NCBI GenBank assembly: GCA_022841375.1
Contig: JALHRQ010000002.1
Coordinates: 124,001-188,000, forward strand
Origin: Burkholderiales bacterium
GTDB taxonomy: Bacteria; Pseudomonadota; Gammaproteobacteria; Burkholderiales; SG8-41
DNA: 64,000 nucleotides
Direction of reading: 5' to 3'
Below are positions 26,797-36,812 of the stretch, piece after piece; position 1 is the stretch's first letter; the number at the start of each line of letters is the position of its first letter. Under the pieces are notes generated by a model. It was not told where the DNA came from and did no database searches. It worked only from the letters and a program-made list of their open reading frames with translations. The position numbers and the translations under genes are program-made.

Positions 26797-28040
26797 CCGC
26801 AGCTGCGGCATCGCTGAACATAACAGTCGGCGCCGGCCTGCTCGGCCGCTGGAGTACTCTCGGGATAGGCGCATCGATTCCGGTTTCAATCGCAATCGAC
26901 AACTTGCTGCTGGCTACGGCTTTGCTAGCCTGGTTGGCTGGCTGGTCTTTCCGGGACAAACTGATGCTGGCCTGGAATAACCCTGTTTACCGGGCCACCC
27001 TGTTTTTGTTCGCGATATTGCTGTTGGGCACGGCGTACGGCCAGCAGGCGCCTGGGGATGCAAAACTGTATCTGCTGAAATACCTTGATCTCGCGTTAGT
27101 CCCCGTGTTGGGATGGGCTTTTGCAAGAAAATTACATCGCGAATACGCGTTATGGGCTCTTGCCGGCGGCCTCGCACTGGTATTGTTAATCTCCTGCTCG
27201 CTGAAAATCGGGCTGCTTCCACCGATTTCCTGGCTTAAAGGTGTTGAAGACTCACCATTCGTCGTATTCAAACCGCGATTGACGCACAATATTCTGATGG
27301 CCTTTGCTGCGTTCCTGTTCGCATGGCTGTCTTGCACGGCCAGAAACCGCAGGGCCCAACTGGGGTGGGGCATATTGGGCGCCCTGGCTGTCATCAACAT
27401 CACCATGATGGTCGAAGGGGCGACCGGCTACATCCAGTTGATTGCACTCGTGTTGTTATTTGGTTGGCAACGCGCCCGCATTCGTGGCATCGGCATTGCA
27501 ATCGCAGGGGCGCTGATAACAATCGCGATTCTGACAACCATCCCCGGCCCATTCCAGGCACGTGTCCAGGAAATCTTCTTTGATCTCAAGCGCGCTGACA
27601 CCGATCGACCCGCTTCGACTTCTGCTGGATACCGCATGGAGTTTTACAGGAACACGCTGGCATTGATTGAACAGAATCCAGTCTTCGGTACGGGTACAGG
27701 AAGCTTTCCTGCAACGTACGCCGCTTTGGTTGAGGACACCGGGAAAAAGCTGTCCCGCAATCCGCACAACGAATTCATGTTAATCACCGTACAAACCGGT
27801 ATTTTCGGGCTCATCGCACTTCTTTGGTTGTTATGGCTCCAATGGCGGCTGGCTCCCCAGCTACCCACGCCACTGGAACGCGGGCTCGCCCAAGGTCTGG
27901 TATTGATGATGGGCATAATTTGCATGCTTAATTCCGCGTTACTTGATCACACCGAAGGCCTGCTTTATGCCTGGCTGACCGCGTTGCTGTACGCCGGATT
28001 GACCCCTGAAAAAACCAATACCTCTGCTGCGCCTGCCTGA
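26793..28040 (+). CDS. O-antigen ligase family protein (WaaL/Wzy_C)
   Basis: 415 residues from the ATG at 26793 (ATGA overlap with wbpM); about ten to twelve hydrophobic segments and a periplasmic loop at 60-75% of the length. The loop has GTGTGSFPATY and NPHNEFM, which carry the conserved His of the Wzy_C domain. Since the locus uses an ABC exporter instead of Wzx/Wzy, a ligase joining exported chains to lipid A-core fits better than a polymerase. Confidence 0.78.
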   Translation: MTAAAASLNITVGAGLLGRWSTLGIGASIPVSIAIDNLLLATALLAWLAGWSFRDKLMLAWNNPVYRATLFLFAILLLGTAYGQQAPGDAKLYLLKYLDLALVPVLGWAFARKLHREYALWALAGGLALVLLISCSLKIGLLPPISWLKGVEDSPFVVFKPRLTHNILMAFAAFLFAWLSCTARNRRAQLGWGILGALAVINITMMVEGATGYIQLIALVLLFGWQRARIRGIGIAIAGALITIAILTTIPGPFQARVQEIFFDLKRADTDRPASTSAGYRMEFYRNTLALIEQNPVFGTGTGSFPATYAALVEDTGKKLSRNPHNEFMLITVQTGIFGLIALLWLLWLQWRLAPQLPTPLERGLAQGLVLMMGIICMLNSALLDHTEGLLYAWLTALLYAGLTPEKTNTSAAPA

Positions 28041-28041
28041 C

Positions 28042-28791
28042 ATGCGCGTCTCCGCCATCATCATCACCAAAAACGCCGGCGCCATGATCCGGCGCTGCGT
28101 TGAATCGGTGGCATGGACCGACGAAACCATCGTCGTCGATTCCGGCAGCACCGACGACACCGCCGCCATCTGCCGCGAGATGGGGGTAAATTTCTCAGTC
28201 ACATCGGATTTTCCCGGTTTTGGTCCGCAGAAAAACCGCGCGCTCGACTTGGCCACTGGCGACTGGGTGGTTTCGATTGATGCCGACGAATGGATCACGC
28301 CGGAACTGCGCGATGAAATGTGCGCCGCCATGGCCCATCCGGCCGCGGCAGCTTACGCGGTTCCGCGGCGTTCCAGTTTTTGCGGCCGTTACATGAACCA
28401 TTCGGGCTGGTGGCCGGATCATGTCATCCGGCTGTTCCGTCGCAATGCTGCGCGGTTTTCCGATGACCGCGCGCACGAACGCCTGCTGGTCGAAGGCAAC
28501 ACGCGCAAACTCAAAATGCCGCTGATGCACGAGGCGATCTCGAACATGGACCAGATGCTGGGCAAAATGAACCTGTATTCGACCGCCAGCGCGCGCATGC
28601 TGCACGAGCGCGGCCGCAAAGCCTCGCTGGCGACGGCGGTTTTCCACGGCAGTTGGGCGTTCTTCAGGACGTACGTCCTGCGGCTCGGCTTTCTCGACGG
28701 GCGTGAAGGTTTCATCCTCGCCGTCGCCAACGCAGAGGGTTCCTACTACCGCTACGTCAAGCTGATGCTGGAAAACGGAAAGTCGCGTTGA
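28042..28791 (+). CDS. Family 2 glycosyltransferase, LgtF/WaaE-like
   Basis: 249 residues. SAIIITKNAGAMIRRCVES, VVDSGSTDDT, GFGPQKNRALD and SIDADEW are the signature of the WaaE/LgtF group of LPS-core beta-1,4-glucosyltransferases. The C-terminal part has the FFRTYVLRLGFLDG stretch also common there. It starts two bases after the ligase stop and overlaps the next gene by four bases. Confidence 0.83.
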   Translation: MRVSAIIITKNAGAMIRRCVESVAWTDETIVVDSGSTDDTAAICREMGVNFSVTSDFPGFGPQKNRALDLATGDWVVSIDADEWITPELRDEMCAAMAHPAAAAYAVPRRSSFCGRYMNHSGWWPDHVIRLFRRNAARFSDDRAHERLLVEGNTRKLKMPLMHEAISNMDQMLGKMNLYSTASARMLHERGRKASLATAVFHGSWAFFRTYVLRLGFLDGREGFILAVANAEGSYYRYVKLMLENGKSR

Positions 28792-29597
28792 ACCCCGCGG
28801 TCATCGTCACCACCTACAACCGGCCCGATGCGCTGGCCGCGGTGCTGGAAGGTTATCTTGCCCAGACCGATCAGCGCTTTGAACTGCTGGTCGCAGATGA
28901 CGGCTCGACTGACGACACCCGCAAGGTTGTGTTGGATCATGCGGCACGGGCAACATTTCCGCTGCGCCACGTCTGGCAGGAAGACCAGGGCTTTCGCGCC
29001 GCTGCAGCGCGCAATCGAGCCATCGCCGCCACCCGCGCCGACTACATCCTGTTTACCGACGGCGACTGCATCCCGCCGCGGGATTTTGTTGCTCAACATT
29101 GCCGGCTGGCCGAGCCCGGTTATTTTCTGTCCGGCAACCGCATCCTGTTATCCGAAGCGTTTGCCCGGCAGGCTCTCTTCCAACATCTGCCGCTGCACGA
29201 TCGCAGTCTTGCGGCCTGGCTGCTGCCGCGCCTTCGCGGCGACATCAACCGCTGGATTCCGTTGCTGCGTCTGCCGGATGGTGACTGGCGTCGTTCAACG
29301 CCCCGACGCTGGGCCGGTGCCAAAACCTGCAATCTTTCGGCGTGGCGCGACGATCTGCTGCGCGTCAACGGACTGGATGAGACGTACTCAGGCTGGGGCC
29401 TGGAAGACTCAGACCTGGTGATCCGCCTGCTGCACGCCGGTGTGCGCCATAAAAACGCGCGCTTTGCCGCACCGGTGTTTCATTTGTGGCATCGTGAAAA
29501 TGACCGCAGCCGGCTTCAGGAAAACCAGCGCCAGCTCGATGCCCTGCTTACTTCAAAACGGATCACCGCGCAGCTGGGCTTGAGCCAGTATCAATGA
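28788..29597 (+). CDS. Family 2 glycosyltransferase with galactosyltransferase-type C-terminus
   Basis: 269 residues beginning at TTG that overlaps the preceding stop (TTGA). VIVTTYNRPDALAAVLEG and LVADDGSTDDT belong to GT2, FTDGDCIPP is the acidic motif, and YSGWGLEDSDLVIRLLHAG matches the Glyco_transf_7C acceptor motif. A role in LPS core or O-chain assembly is inferred from its neighbours. Confidence 0.82.
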   Translation: MNPAVIVTTYNRPDALAAVLEGYLAQTDQRFELLVADDGSTDDTRKVVLDHAARATFPLRHVWQEDQGFRAAAARNRAIAATRADYILFTDGDCIPPRDFVAQHCRLAEPGYFLSGNRILLSEAFARQALFQHLPLHDRSLAAWLLPRLRGDINRWIPLLRLPDGDWRRSTPRRWAGAKTCNLSAWRDDLLRVNGLDETYSGWGLEDSDLVIRLLHAGVRHKNARFAAPVFHLWHRENDRSRLQENQRQLDALLTSKRITAQLGLSQYQ

Positions 29598-30679
29598 GTT
29601 CCATACCTGCAGCGCCGCGCCGGATTCTTGTCATCGTCACCCGTCGCATCGGCGACGTCTTGCTGGCCACCCCGCTGATCCGTTCACTGAAACAAGTCTG
29701 GCCGCAATCGCGGATTGAAGTGCTGGTGTTTGCCGGCACTGAAGGGGTTCTGCCCGGCAATACCGATATTGATCATGTGCTGACTGTCGCTGCGCGTCCG
29801 CGATTGGTCCGTCATGCCGCGCTGATCACCCGTCTGTTTCGCCGCTACGACCTGGCGTTGTCGCTGATACCCGGTGACCGACCCACGCTTTACGCTTGGC
29901 TCGCCGGCCGGCACAGCATCGGATTAATTGTCGACCAGCCGGGGCAGCGCTGGAAGCAATGGCTGCTGGATCAGTGGGTCGCGTTCGATCCCTTGAATAC
30001 GCATACCGTACGCGCCCATCTGGCCCTGGCCATCGCGCTCGACATCCCTTCACTGGGGGAAGTAGTGCTGTCATCACGACCAGATGACCGTGCTGCGATC
30101 GATGCAGCGTTGGGCACGCTCTGCACACCGCTCGCCGTACTGCATCCCTACCCCAAATTCCGTTACAAGATGTGGCATGAGGCCGGATGGATTGAAATCG
30201 CACGCTGGCTGATCGGCAATGGATTCCGTGTTGCGCTAACCGGCAGCCCGGATGCCGACGAACGCGCTTACGTCGATGCCATCGCCGCGCAGGTTCCGGA
30301 AGCACTCAATCTCTGCGGACAGTTGACGCTGGGCGGCACCGCTGCGCTGCTGACGCGGGCGCGATTCTATGTCGGGCCGGATACTGCGGTCACACACATG
30401 GCTGCTGCATCCGGCGTGCCTACGATTGCTCTGTTCGGGCCATCCGATCCGGTCAAGTGGGGGCCATGGCCGCAGGGGCATTCTGCAGCAACCAATCCCT
30501 GGCAACGCCTGGGCAATCAACGCCGCGGCAATGTGCAACTGGTCCAGGGCCCGGGTCCCTGCGTACCGTGCAAGCTGGAGGGCTGTGACCGTCATATCAA
30601 CAGCGACAGCGCCTGTCTGCAGGCCATCTCCGCCGAAGTTGTAATTAATTATTTAAAAACAATGGGTTATGGAAAATAA
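29594..30679 (+). CDS. Family 9 glycosyltransferase (LPS heptosyltransferase family)
   Basis: 361 residues. ILVIVTRRIGDVLLATPLIRSL is the WaaC/WaaF/WaaQ N-terminus and VGPDTAVTHMAAASGVPTIALFGPSDP is the ADP-heptose-binding half (shown in part here). A CKLEGCDRHINSDSACLQ tail holds four Cys in 20 residues, as in WaaQ-type proteins (CxxC...C...C). It would add heptose, or a similar sugar, to the inner core. Start overlaps the preceding stop by four bases. Confidence 0.83.
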   Translation: MSSIPAAPRRILVIVTRRIGDVLLATPLIRSLKQVWPQSRIEVLVFAGTEGVLPGNTDIDHVLTVAARPRLVRHAALITRLFRRYDLALSLIPGDRPTLYAWLAGRHSIGLIVDQPGQRWKQWLLDQWVAFDPLNTHTVRAHLALAIALDIPSLGEVVLSSRPDDRAAIDAALGTLCTPLAVLHPYPKFRYKMWHEAGWIEIARWLIGNGFRVALTGSPDADERAYVDAIAAQVPEALNLCGQLTLGGTAALLTRARFYVGPDTAVTHMAAASGVPTIALFGPSDPVKWGPWPQGHSAATNPWQRLGNQRRGNVQLVQGPGPCVPCKLEGCDRHINSDSACLQAISAEVVINYLKTMGYGK

Positions 30680-31532
30680 CGCTCGGGCCTATGTGATCGT
30701 CTGTCCCGTCGGTTGCACAGCGCCGCTGAGGGATTCCGGTATCACGCTTCAGCAAGGTCCGCTACGGTGTTGCAGCGAGTGTGGACAACTGCTGAGCAGC
30801 GCCACCGAAGCGCAGTATCTGCGCTCGCTCGGCCGCTTCGACACCTCGGCGGGAACCCTCCCTGATGCCCGTTCGCAATCGCGCCATGACAAAAACAGCG
30901 CACGGCGGCTGGGCAAGCTGCTGGCGGTACTGGGGCACCCTTCCACCACGGTCCGCTTGCTCGACGTCGGTTGTTCCAGCGGTGCATTTCTGCAATCAGC
31001 CCTCCGCCTCGGCTTTCACGCTGAAGGCGTGGAACCTTCGGCTGAAGCGGCACAGACCGCGCGTGCCGCCGGACTGAAAGTATTTACCGGTTATCTGGAA
31101 CAGGCGCAGTTTCCCGATGCAACCTTCGACGCGATCACGCTGATCGAAATTGTCGAACACCTGCGTGATGCACACAGCCTGCTGCAGGAATGTGCGCGCA
31201 TACTCAAACCCGGCGGTGTGGTGCTGGTCACCACCCCCAACGCACACAGCTGGACCGCCCGTGCGATGGGCGAGCGCTGGGCAGGCTTCAGCCTGAACGA
31301 CATGGGCGGTCACATCAGTTTTTTTAATCCGCATTCGATCGGATTGCTGGCGACGCGCTGCGGATTGCGGACGCATCACCTGGAAACCAGCAACGTACGT
31401 TTTTTTGAGCGCGGACAATGCCGACCTGCGATGCACACTATCGCAAAGATTGCCGCCGAACTGCTGAACTGGCCAGCGCGCCTTGCCGGGACCGGGCATG
31501 ACCTGCACGCTTATTTGCAGCGCCCGAAGTAA
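30669..31532 (+). CDS. SAM-dependent methyltransferase with N-terminal Cys-rich segment
   Basis: 287 residues. Residues 10-45 contain CPVGC and CCSEC, a CxxxC plus CxxC pair that could bind zinc. Motif I is LLDVGCSSGAFLQSAL near 100, and ITLIEIVEHLRD and LKPGGVVLVTTPN are the later motifs of Methyltransf_11/23 proteins. Last gene of the forward O-antigen operon, overlapping GT9 by 11 bases and converging on the next gene with an 18-base gap. Confidence 0.75.
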   Translation: MENNARAYVIVCPVGCTAPLRDSGITLQQGPLRCCSECGQLLSSATEAQYLRSLGRFDTSAGTLPDARSQSRHDKNSARRLGKLLAVLGHPSTTVRLLDVGCSSGAFLQSALRLGFHAEGVEPSAEAAQTARAAGLKVFTGYLEQAQFPDATFDAITLIEIVEHLRDAHSLLQECARILKPGGVVLVTTPNAHSWTARAMGERWAGFSLNDMGGHISFFNPHSIGLLATRCGLRTHHLETSNVRFFERGQCRPAMHTIAKIAAELLNWPARLAGTGHDLHAYLQRPK

Positions 31533-31550
31533 TAGTCAGGGCGATAGACC

Positions 31551-32942
31551 CTATCGGGCCGCGCACGCCCTGCCGCGACAGAGCAGGTAAATAGCGTTGC
31601 CGCCAAGCCGGTACTGCGCGGCCGTCACCCCCAGCTTCGGGTCGGGCTCGTAGGCAATGACGAATCCGTCTTGCCACTCCGCAGGCGGGAACACCAGGGC
31701 CGGTTGCGGCAAACGCATGACGTCAATATGTGCTGTCACGGCAAGACCGCTGGCACTGACATCCGTGGTGTACAACACATGCCCCGCCGTACGCTGCAGG
31801 ATGGCGGCTGCCGCCTCAGCATAGTTGGCGCCGCGATAGCGCTGCTGATACTGCGGAAACGCAATCACGACAAAAATGAACTTGACCGCAACAACCAGCC
31901 ACATGCTGCGCCAAGCGTTACGGCGCACACGTTCGCTGCCCTGCGCGATCAGTGCCGCGCACACCATCGCCGCCAGCGGAACTATCGGCAGCAGATAACG
32001 GAAATGACTGTGCGGGGCGAACCAGTACGGCAGGAACCCCAGCAACGCAATCCACACCGCCGTTAACGCCACCGTATCGGCGCGCAACCCCGCCCGTACT
32101 CCAGAATTGCGCGCATACAGATACAGCGCGAAGCCACTTGCGGGAAGCAGTCGCAACACCGTTTCCGCCAGATACGACAACAGTTTCAGCACCCAGGCGC
32201 CGATACTCGGCGGCACCAGTTTGGCGCCGATCTCCGAGGAGTAGCGCAGGGCCTGCGTGCTGCCGGTTTGCACGCCGTACATCCAGGCCAAAGGTAACGC
32301 CAGCGAAGCGGCGGCAACGGCCCAGGTTCCGGGCCGCAGCAATGCGGCGCGCGTTTCACGCATGGCCAACAACACCAGTACGGCGCTACCGACAAAAATG
32401 TAAGTGGTGATGCCCTTGGTCAGATACGCAGCAAACGCCAGCACCCCGGATACCGCAAACCAGTGCAGGCGCGATTCGCGCGCGCCGATCCACAGTGCGG
32501 CGATGGCGCCGAACACCAGGAATCCAAACAGCGGATCTCGATACGCCAACCAGCCGCGGTATAAAAGCACATCGGCAAAAGTGATATAGATCACCGCCGC
32601 GAGTGCAGCGAATCCCGCATCGCGGCCCAGCCGGCGGAGCAGGCCATAAACAACCAGGCCCGTCGCCACCGTGGCCATCACCATCACCGCTCGCGCCGCC
32701 GCCAGCACGTGGTCCCAGCCGATCAATGACGCCAGCGGGATGATCAGCCAGTTGGCAAACACGCCATGCTGCGCGTCACCACCATACATCCACAGCCGCA
32801 GCCAGTCGCCGCGCTGCCACATTTCCAGTGACGTGATGGTGAGGATGCCTTCCTCGCCAACGTAGTAAAACCCCAGTGTGCCAATGGAACTCAGCGCGGC
32901 GAGCAGGTACAACAAAACCGCCTGGCGCGGCATGCCGTTCAT
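31551..32942 (-). CDS. GT39/ArnT-like membrane glycosyltransferase
   Basis: 463 residues from the ATG at 32942, which overlaps the stop of the upstream SGNH gene (ATGA). About ten hydrophobic segments. The YYVGEEGILTITSLEMW region near residue 27 places acidic residues in the first periplasmic loop as in the PMT/ArnT superfamily, and YRGWLAYRDPLFGFLVF resembles the second conserved loop. It would move a polyprenyl-linked sugar in the periplasm, which fits the GtrA/GtrB-like pair of the same operon. Confidence 0.68.
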   Translation of the reverse strand: MNGMPRQAVLLYLLAALSSIGTLGFYYVGEEGILTITSLEMWQRGDWLRLWMYGGDAQHGVFANWLIIPLASLIGWDHVLAAARAVMVMATVATGLVVYGLLRRLGRDAGFAALAAVIYITFADVLLYRGWLAYRDPLFGFLVFGAIAALWIGARESRLHWFAVSGVLAFAAYLTKGITTYIFVGSAVLVLLAMRETRAALLRPGTWAVAAASLALPLAWMYGVQTGSTQALRYSSEIGAKLVPPSIGAWVLKLLSYLAETVLRLLPASGFALYLYARNSGVRAGLRADTVALTAVWIALLGFLPYWFAPHSHFRYLLPIVPLAAMVCAALIAQGSERVRRNAWRSMWLVVAVKFIFVVIAFPQYQQRYRGANYAEAAAAILQRTAGHVLYTTDVSASGLAVTAHIDVMRLPQPALVFPPAEWQDGFVIAYEPDPKLGVTAAQYRLGGNAIYLLCRGRACAAR

Positions 32943-34129
32943 GGCTGCAGTATTCCGTGCGAAGCGCGACCTTCTCGTTGTGCCTGAAAATAGAAACCCA
33001 TCACGCGACGATAACATTCGGGGTAAGCATGATGCTCATCAAGAAACTCCCCTGCGGTACAGCCGTAACGCTCGGATCTCCCGGCATCCAGGACCGTAAC
33101 GCCAGTTTGCTGCGCCCAGGCGCCCAGCGTCTGGCGGGTGCGCATAAGGCAGGCCTGGTTTTCAGAATCCGCGGTTATCGCCTGCTCCAGGCCCGGCACC
33201 AGCGGTGGCAGGATGAACAGCATGTCGCCTCCGGACTTTTTGATGAGATGCACCGCATCTGCCAGGCGTTGCAGATATTGCAGATTGGGTTGTCCGCCGG
33301 TCGAACACAAGGCACGCGAAAATTTGGAACTGCGTGCGGCCGCAGAACGTGACAATGTAGCAGCCTGTGCCGCCGTCAACCGCTTCTCGCCGCCGAAGGA
33401 CCAACTGCCGTCATAACGGAACCCTGCGCACAAACCGCGGTTGACCACATCAAAATCACGCGCCGGCGTGCCGTCGGCACAGGCGTACTGCAGTCCTGCA
33501 CCGCCAATAAACAGATCGCGCGCCGCCACCAGCGGTTCAGGCCCTCTGGCCACTGCACGCAAGGCCTGTAGCAGATTGACGACTTTGGGATAAGCCCAGG
33601 CGTCCTGGATCCTGCGCAGTACCGACACCGTCGATGACCGGCTTTCCGCGAGAGCGGTTTCCGGGGAGAAATCCACGGCCGGCGGCGGGGTCCGATCGTA
33701 GAGGCCGCCGATCGCCCACTCCAGCGGCACCACCATCCATTTCAGCCTTTCGGAATGGTGCTGCTGCAGATATTCGATTTCACCGATGATGCTGTTCAGG
33801 GGATTGCCGGTACTGGCCAGGTTGTACAACCGGTATCGTTCGGGCAAGGCTTCAGCGTCAATGCCCCAAGCGGTGGAAGAACCAAACACAAACGTGTTGA
33901 TTTCGGGCAACCGGTCCGACAGCCGAAGTGCCTTGAACCGGCGGCTGCCGGTGATCGGCGGTGCATAAGTCACGCCGCGGGTGATCTGCTGCCAGGCGCT
34001 GGCGGATCGCATCACCTCCGGTCCACCGAGCCCCCGCTCGCCCAGCAGCAGATTCAGCCCGAGGATCAAGCCAAGCACCATCCCCGCAACCGCGAGCAAT
34101 ACCGATAAATAGCGCGCACCTGAACGCAT
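32939..34129 (-). CDS. SGNH-like protein paired with MBOAT acyltransferase
   Basis: 396 residues from the ATG at 34129, giving a protein that starts MRSGARYL and then a single hydrophobic anchor. VFGSSTAWGID and YNLASTGNPLN resemble block I and II of SGNH-fold proteins such as AlgJ/AlgX/DltD, and MLFILPPLVPG fits a later strand. The gene follows an AlgI-like MBOAT gene by one base, the usual partner order for extracytoplasmic polysaccharide acylation. The full catalytic triad is not certain. Confidence 0.6.
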   Translation of the reverse strand: MRSGARYLSVLLAVAGMVLGLILGLNLLLGERGLGGPEVMRSASAWQQITRGVTYAPPITGSRRFKALRLSDRLPEINTFVFGSSTAWGIDAEALPERYRLYNLASTGNPLNSIIGEIEYLQQHHSERLKWMVVPLEWAIGGLYDRTPPPAVDFSPETALAESRSSTVSVLRRIQDAWAYPKVVNLLQALRAVARGPEPLVAARDLFIGGAGLQYACADGTPARDFDVVNRGLCAGFRYDGSWSFGGEKRLTAAQAATLSRSAAARSSKFSRALCSTGGQPNLQYLQRLADAVHLIKKSGGDMLFILPPLVPGLEQAITADSENQACLMRTRQTLGAWAQQTGVTVLDAGRSERYGCTAGEFLDEHHAYPECYRRVMGFYFQAQREGRASHGILQP

Positions 34130-34130
34130 G

Positions 34131-35690
34131 TCAGAACTGGAAATAGAGAAATTCGGAGTGCTTGTGCAGATTGACCACGCACAGTACGGCAAGCAGCCCG
34201 AGTGGAACCGCGAACCATTGCACTGGGCTCCATGACCAGCGACCGGCATAAGGTGCCACGCCCGGGATTGGCAGGGCGGGGCGGGCACGCGTCATGATCT
34301 GTTGCGAATTCGGTGCAAACCAGACGATCGCGAACAGGATGATGATCCAGTTGATCAAGCCCGTGCGCACCAGGCCGCGAGTGTCATCAAAGCTGACGCC
34401 ATGCCCAACGAGCCACTGTCCGAAATGGCCCCACTTCGCCAGCCAGACATCCGGCAGCGCAAATCCGTTAAACCCGGCCATACCGGACAGCATGTTCAAG
34501 GCGGCCGGAACCGACTCCGCACGAAACACCACCCAGCCGACAACCACCGCCGCAAAGGTTAGCAGGCAGGCAAAACCGCGGCCCCACGACGTCGAATGTC
34601 GCAGATCGTGCCCAAGACTTCGGCGCATTGCATGCCAGGCGTGGTAAATGACCAGATAAACGCCGTGCAGGGCGCCCCAAAGCACAAAGGTCCAGCCCGC
34701 GCCATGCCAGAGCCCGCCCAGCAACATGGTCAGCAGCAGATTCATATAACGTCGCACCTTGCTCTTGCGATTGCCACCCAGCGGCACGTAGAGGTAGTCG
34801 CGCAGAAAACGCGACAAAGTCATGTGCCAGCGGCGCCAGAAATCGGCAATGTTGACGGCCTTGTACGGCGAATGAAAATTGACCGGCAGGCGCACGCCGA
34901 ACAGCAGTGACAGTCCGACCGCCATGTCGGAATAACCGGAGAAATCGAAATACAGCTGGAAGGTATAAGCGAGGGCCCCGCACCAGGCTTCCAGGAAAGT
35001 CAGGGTTACCCCCGCCTGTGCGGCCTCGAAGAATGGTGTGCCATAGGGTCCGATTTCGTCAGCGATCATGACTTTCTTGAACAGACCGATCAGGAACATC
35101 GTCGCACCCGCCGCTAGATTGTCCCAGTCGGCACGGTAAATTTCCGGCCGCGCAAACTGCGGCATCATCTCGCTGTGATGCAGGATCGGCCCTGCGATCA
35201 AATGCGGAAAATAAGTAACGAACAAACCGTAGTGCACCAGATTGTATTCGCGGGCCTTGCCCTGGTAGGCATCCACCAGAAAAGCAATCTGGGTAAACGT
35301 GAAAAACGAAATGCCCAGCGGCAGCAGGATCTGCCCGACACTCAACCCTGCACCGGTCAGGGCATTGAAGTTGTCGAGAAAGAAATTTGCGTACTTGTAG
35401 TAGCCGAGCAGCGCCAGGTTGGCGATGATCGCCAGCACCAGCAGATGCCGGCTGCGCCTCTTCCGGTCCGTTGCTACAGCACGTGCAATGGCCATGCCGG
35501 CGGTATAGTTAAAAAGGATGGATCCGGACAGCAGCAACAGATATTTGGGATTCCACCAGCCGTAAAAGGCAAAGGACACCAGCGCAAGAAACGCCGCCGC
35601 CGCGAGTTTGCTGAAGCGGCCCAAAACAAAAAAGCCGATCAGGACGACCGGCAGAAATAAAAACAGAAATGGCAGCGAATTAAACAGCAT
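34131..35690 (-). CDS. MBOAT O-acyltransferase, AlgI-like
   Basis: 519 residues. LLPLGISFFTFTQIAFLVDAY, YFPHLIAGPILHHSEM and the ADFWRRWHMTLSRFLRDYLY block (part shown) with the conserved Trp/His are MBOAT features; GGLWHGAGWTFVLWGALHG carries the catalytic His of the family. It is a multi-span inner-membrane protein that would pass an acetyl or acyl group across the membrane to a glycan with the SGNH partner downstream. Confidence 0.88.
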   Translation of the reverse strand: MLFNSLPFLFLFLPVVLIGFFVLGRFSKLAAAAFLALVSFAFYGWWNPKYLLLLSGSILFNYTAGMAIARAVATDRKRRSRHLLVLAIIANLALLGYYKYANFFLDNFNALTGAGLSVGQILLPLGISFFTFTQIAFLVDAYQGKAREYNLVHYGLFVTYFPHLIAGPILHHSEMMPQFARPEIYRADWDNLAAGATMFLIGLFKKVMIADEIGPYGTPFFEAAQAGVTLTFLEAWCGALAYTFQLYFDFSGYSDMAVGLSLLFGVRLPVNFHSPYKAVNIADFWRRWHMTLSRFLRDYLYVPLGGNRKSKVRRYMNLLLTMLLGGLWHGAGWTFVLWGALHGVYLVIYHAWHAMRRSLGHDLRHSTSWGRGFACLLTFAAVVVGWVVFRAESVPAALNMLSGMAGFNGFALPDVWLAKWGHFGQWLVGHGVSFDDTRGLVRTGLINWIIILFAIVWFAPNSQQIMTRARPALPIPGVAPYAGRWSWSPVQWFAVPLGLLAVLCVVNLHKHSEFLYFQF

Positions 35691-35696
35691 CGATGG

Positions 35697-36812
35697 TCAA
35701 CCGGGCCAGGCATTGCATGCGGTTATCACGGCATCCGCATCAGAATCGCTTAGCACCGGGCTGATGGGCAGGCTCAGCACCTCGGCATGAATACGCTCGG
35801 TCACCGGGTAGGAACGGACGTTCCATTCTGAATAAGCACGCTGCCGATGGGGCGGGATCGGATAGTGGATCAGCGTGCCGATGCCACACTTCTGCAGATA
35901 CTGTTGCAGTCCTGCGCGATTCGGCGTCCGAACGACGAACACATGCCACACAGCTTCGTTACCGGTTGTCACTACGGGGAGGGTGATGGCGGGATGACGG
36001 ATACGGGCAAGGTAACGACCGGCAATGGCGCAGCGCCGCGCGTTGTCGGCATCCAGTCGCTGCAGCTTGACGCGCAACAATGCAGCCTGCAGCTCATCCA
36101 GCCGGCTGTTGACGCCCTGACGGTCATTGACATATTTCTCTCGTGAACCGTAATTGCGCAGCGCGCGTACTACTTCAGCGAATTGCGCATCATCGGTAGT
36201 CACCGCGCCGGCATCACCGAGAGCGCCAAAATTCTTGCTCGGGAAAAAACTGTGGCCCGAGGCGTCACCCAGGGCGCCGGCCCGGCGTCCGGCATGACGG
36301 GCGCCATGCGCCTGCGCGCTGTCCTCAATGACGATCAGACCATGCTCCTTGGCTACCGCATTGATCGCCGTCATGTCAGCCGTTTGCCCATATAGATGAA
36401 CCGGCAAAATGGCCCGCGTCGTAGTCGTCAGCGCCGGCGCAATCCGTGCGGCATCGAGATTGCAGCTGGCCAGGTCTGGCTCCACCAATACAGGTGTCAA
36501 TCCGTTTTCACTGATCGCCAGTATCGTTGCAATATAAGTATTGGCCGGCACGATGACTTCGTCGCCCACCTGCAGACGGCCCAGCTCGCGATAGGCACGC
36601 AGGCTCAACGTCAGCGCATCGAGTCCGTTGCCGACGCCAACCGCGAACTGCGTGCCGCAGTATTGTGCATACTCGCGCTCGAACGCGGCCACTTCTTCGC
36701 CGAGCACATACCACCCGGAATCCAGCACGCGCGTAAATGCCGCGATCAGCGCATCACGCTCGCGCGCGTTGATCGCTTTCAGATCCAGAAACGGGACCGG
36801 ATGCGCGCTCAT
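35697..36812 (-). CDS. DegT/DnrJ/EryC1/StrS sugar aminotransferase (FdtB/QdtB-like)
   Basis: 371 residues. [19 protein letters not shown] start, [18 protein letters not shown] with the cofactor-binding Asp, and [17 protein letters not shown] containing the PLP Lys are all present. Upstream in the same operon are an FdtA-like isomerase and a hexapeptide acetyltransferase with overlaps, so it most likely adds an amino group at C-3 of a dTDP-3-keto-6-deoxyhexose. Confidence 0.82.
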   Translation of the reverse strand: MSAHPVPFLDLKAINARERDALIAAFTRVLDSGWYVLGEEVAAFEREYAQYCGTQFAVGVGNGLDALTLSLRAYRELGRLQVGDEVIVPANTYIATILAISENGLTPVLVEPDLASCNLDAARIAPALTTTTRAILPVHLYGQTADMTAINAVAKEHGLIVIEDSAQAHGARHAGRRAGALGDASGHSFFPSKNFGALGDAGAVTTDDAQFAEVVRALRNYGSREKYVNDRQGVNSRLDELQAALLRVKLQRLDADNARRCAIAGRYLARIRHPAITLPVVTTGNEAVWHVFVVRTPNRAGLQQYLQKCGIGTLIHYPIPPHRQRAYSEWNVRSYPVTERIHAEVLSLPISPVLSDSDADAVITACNAWPG

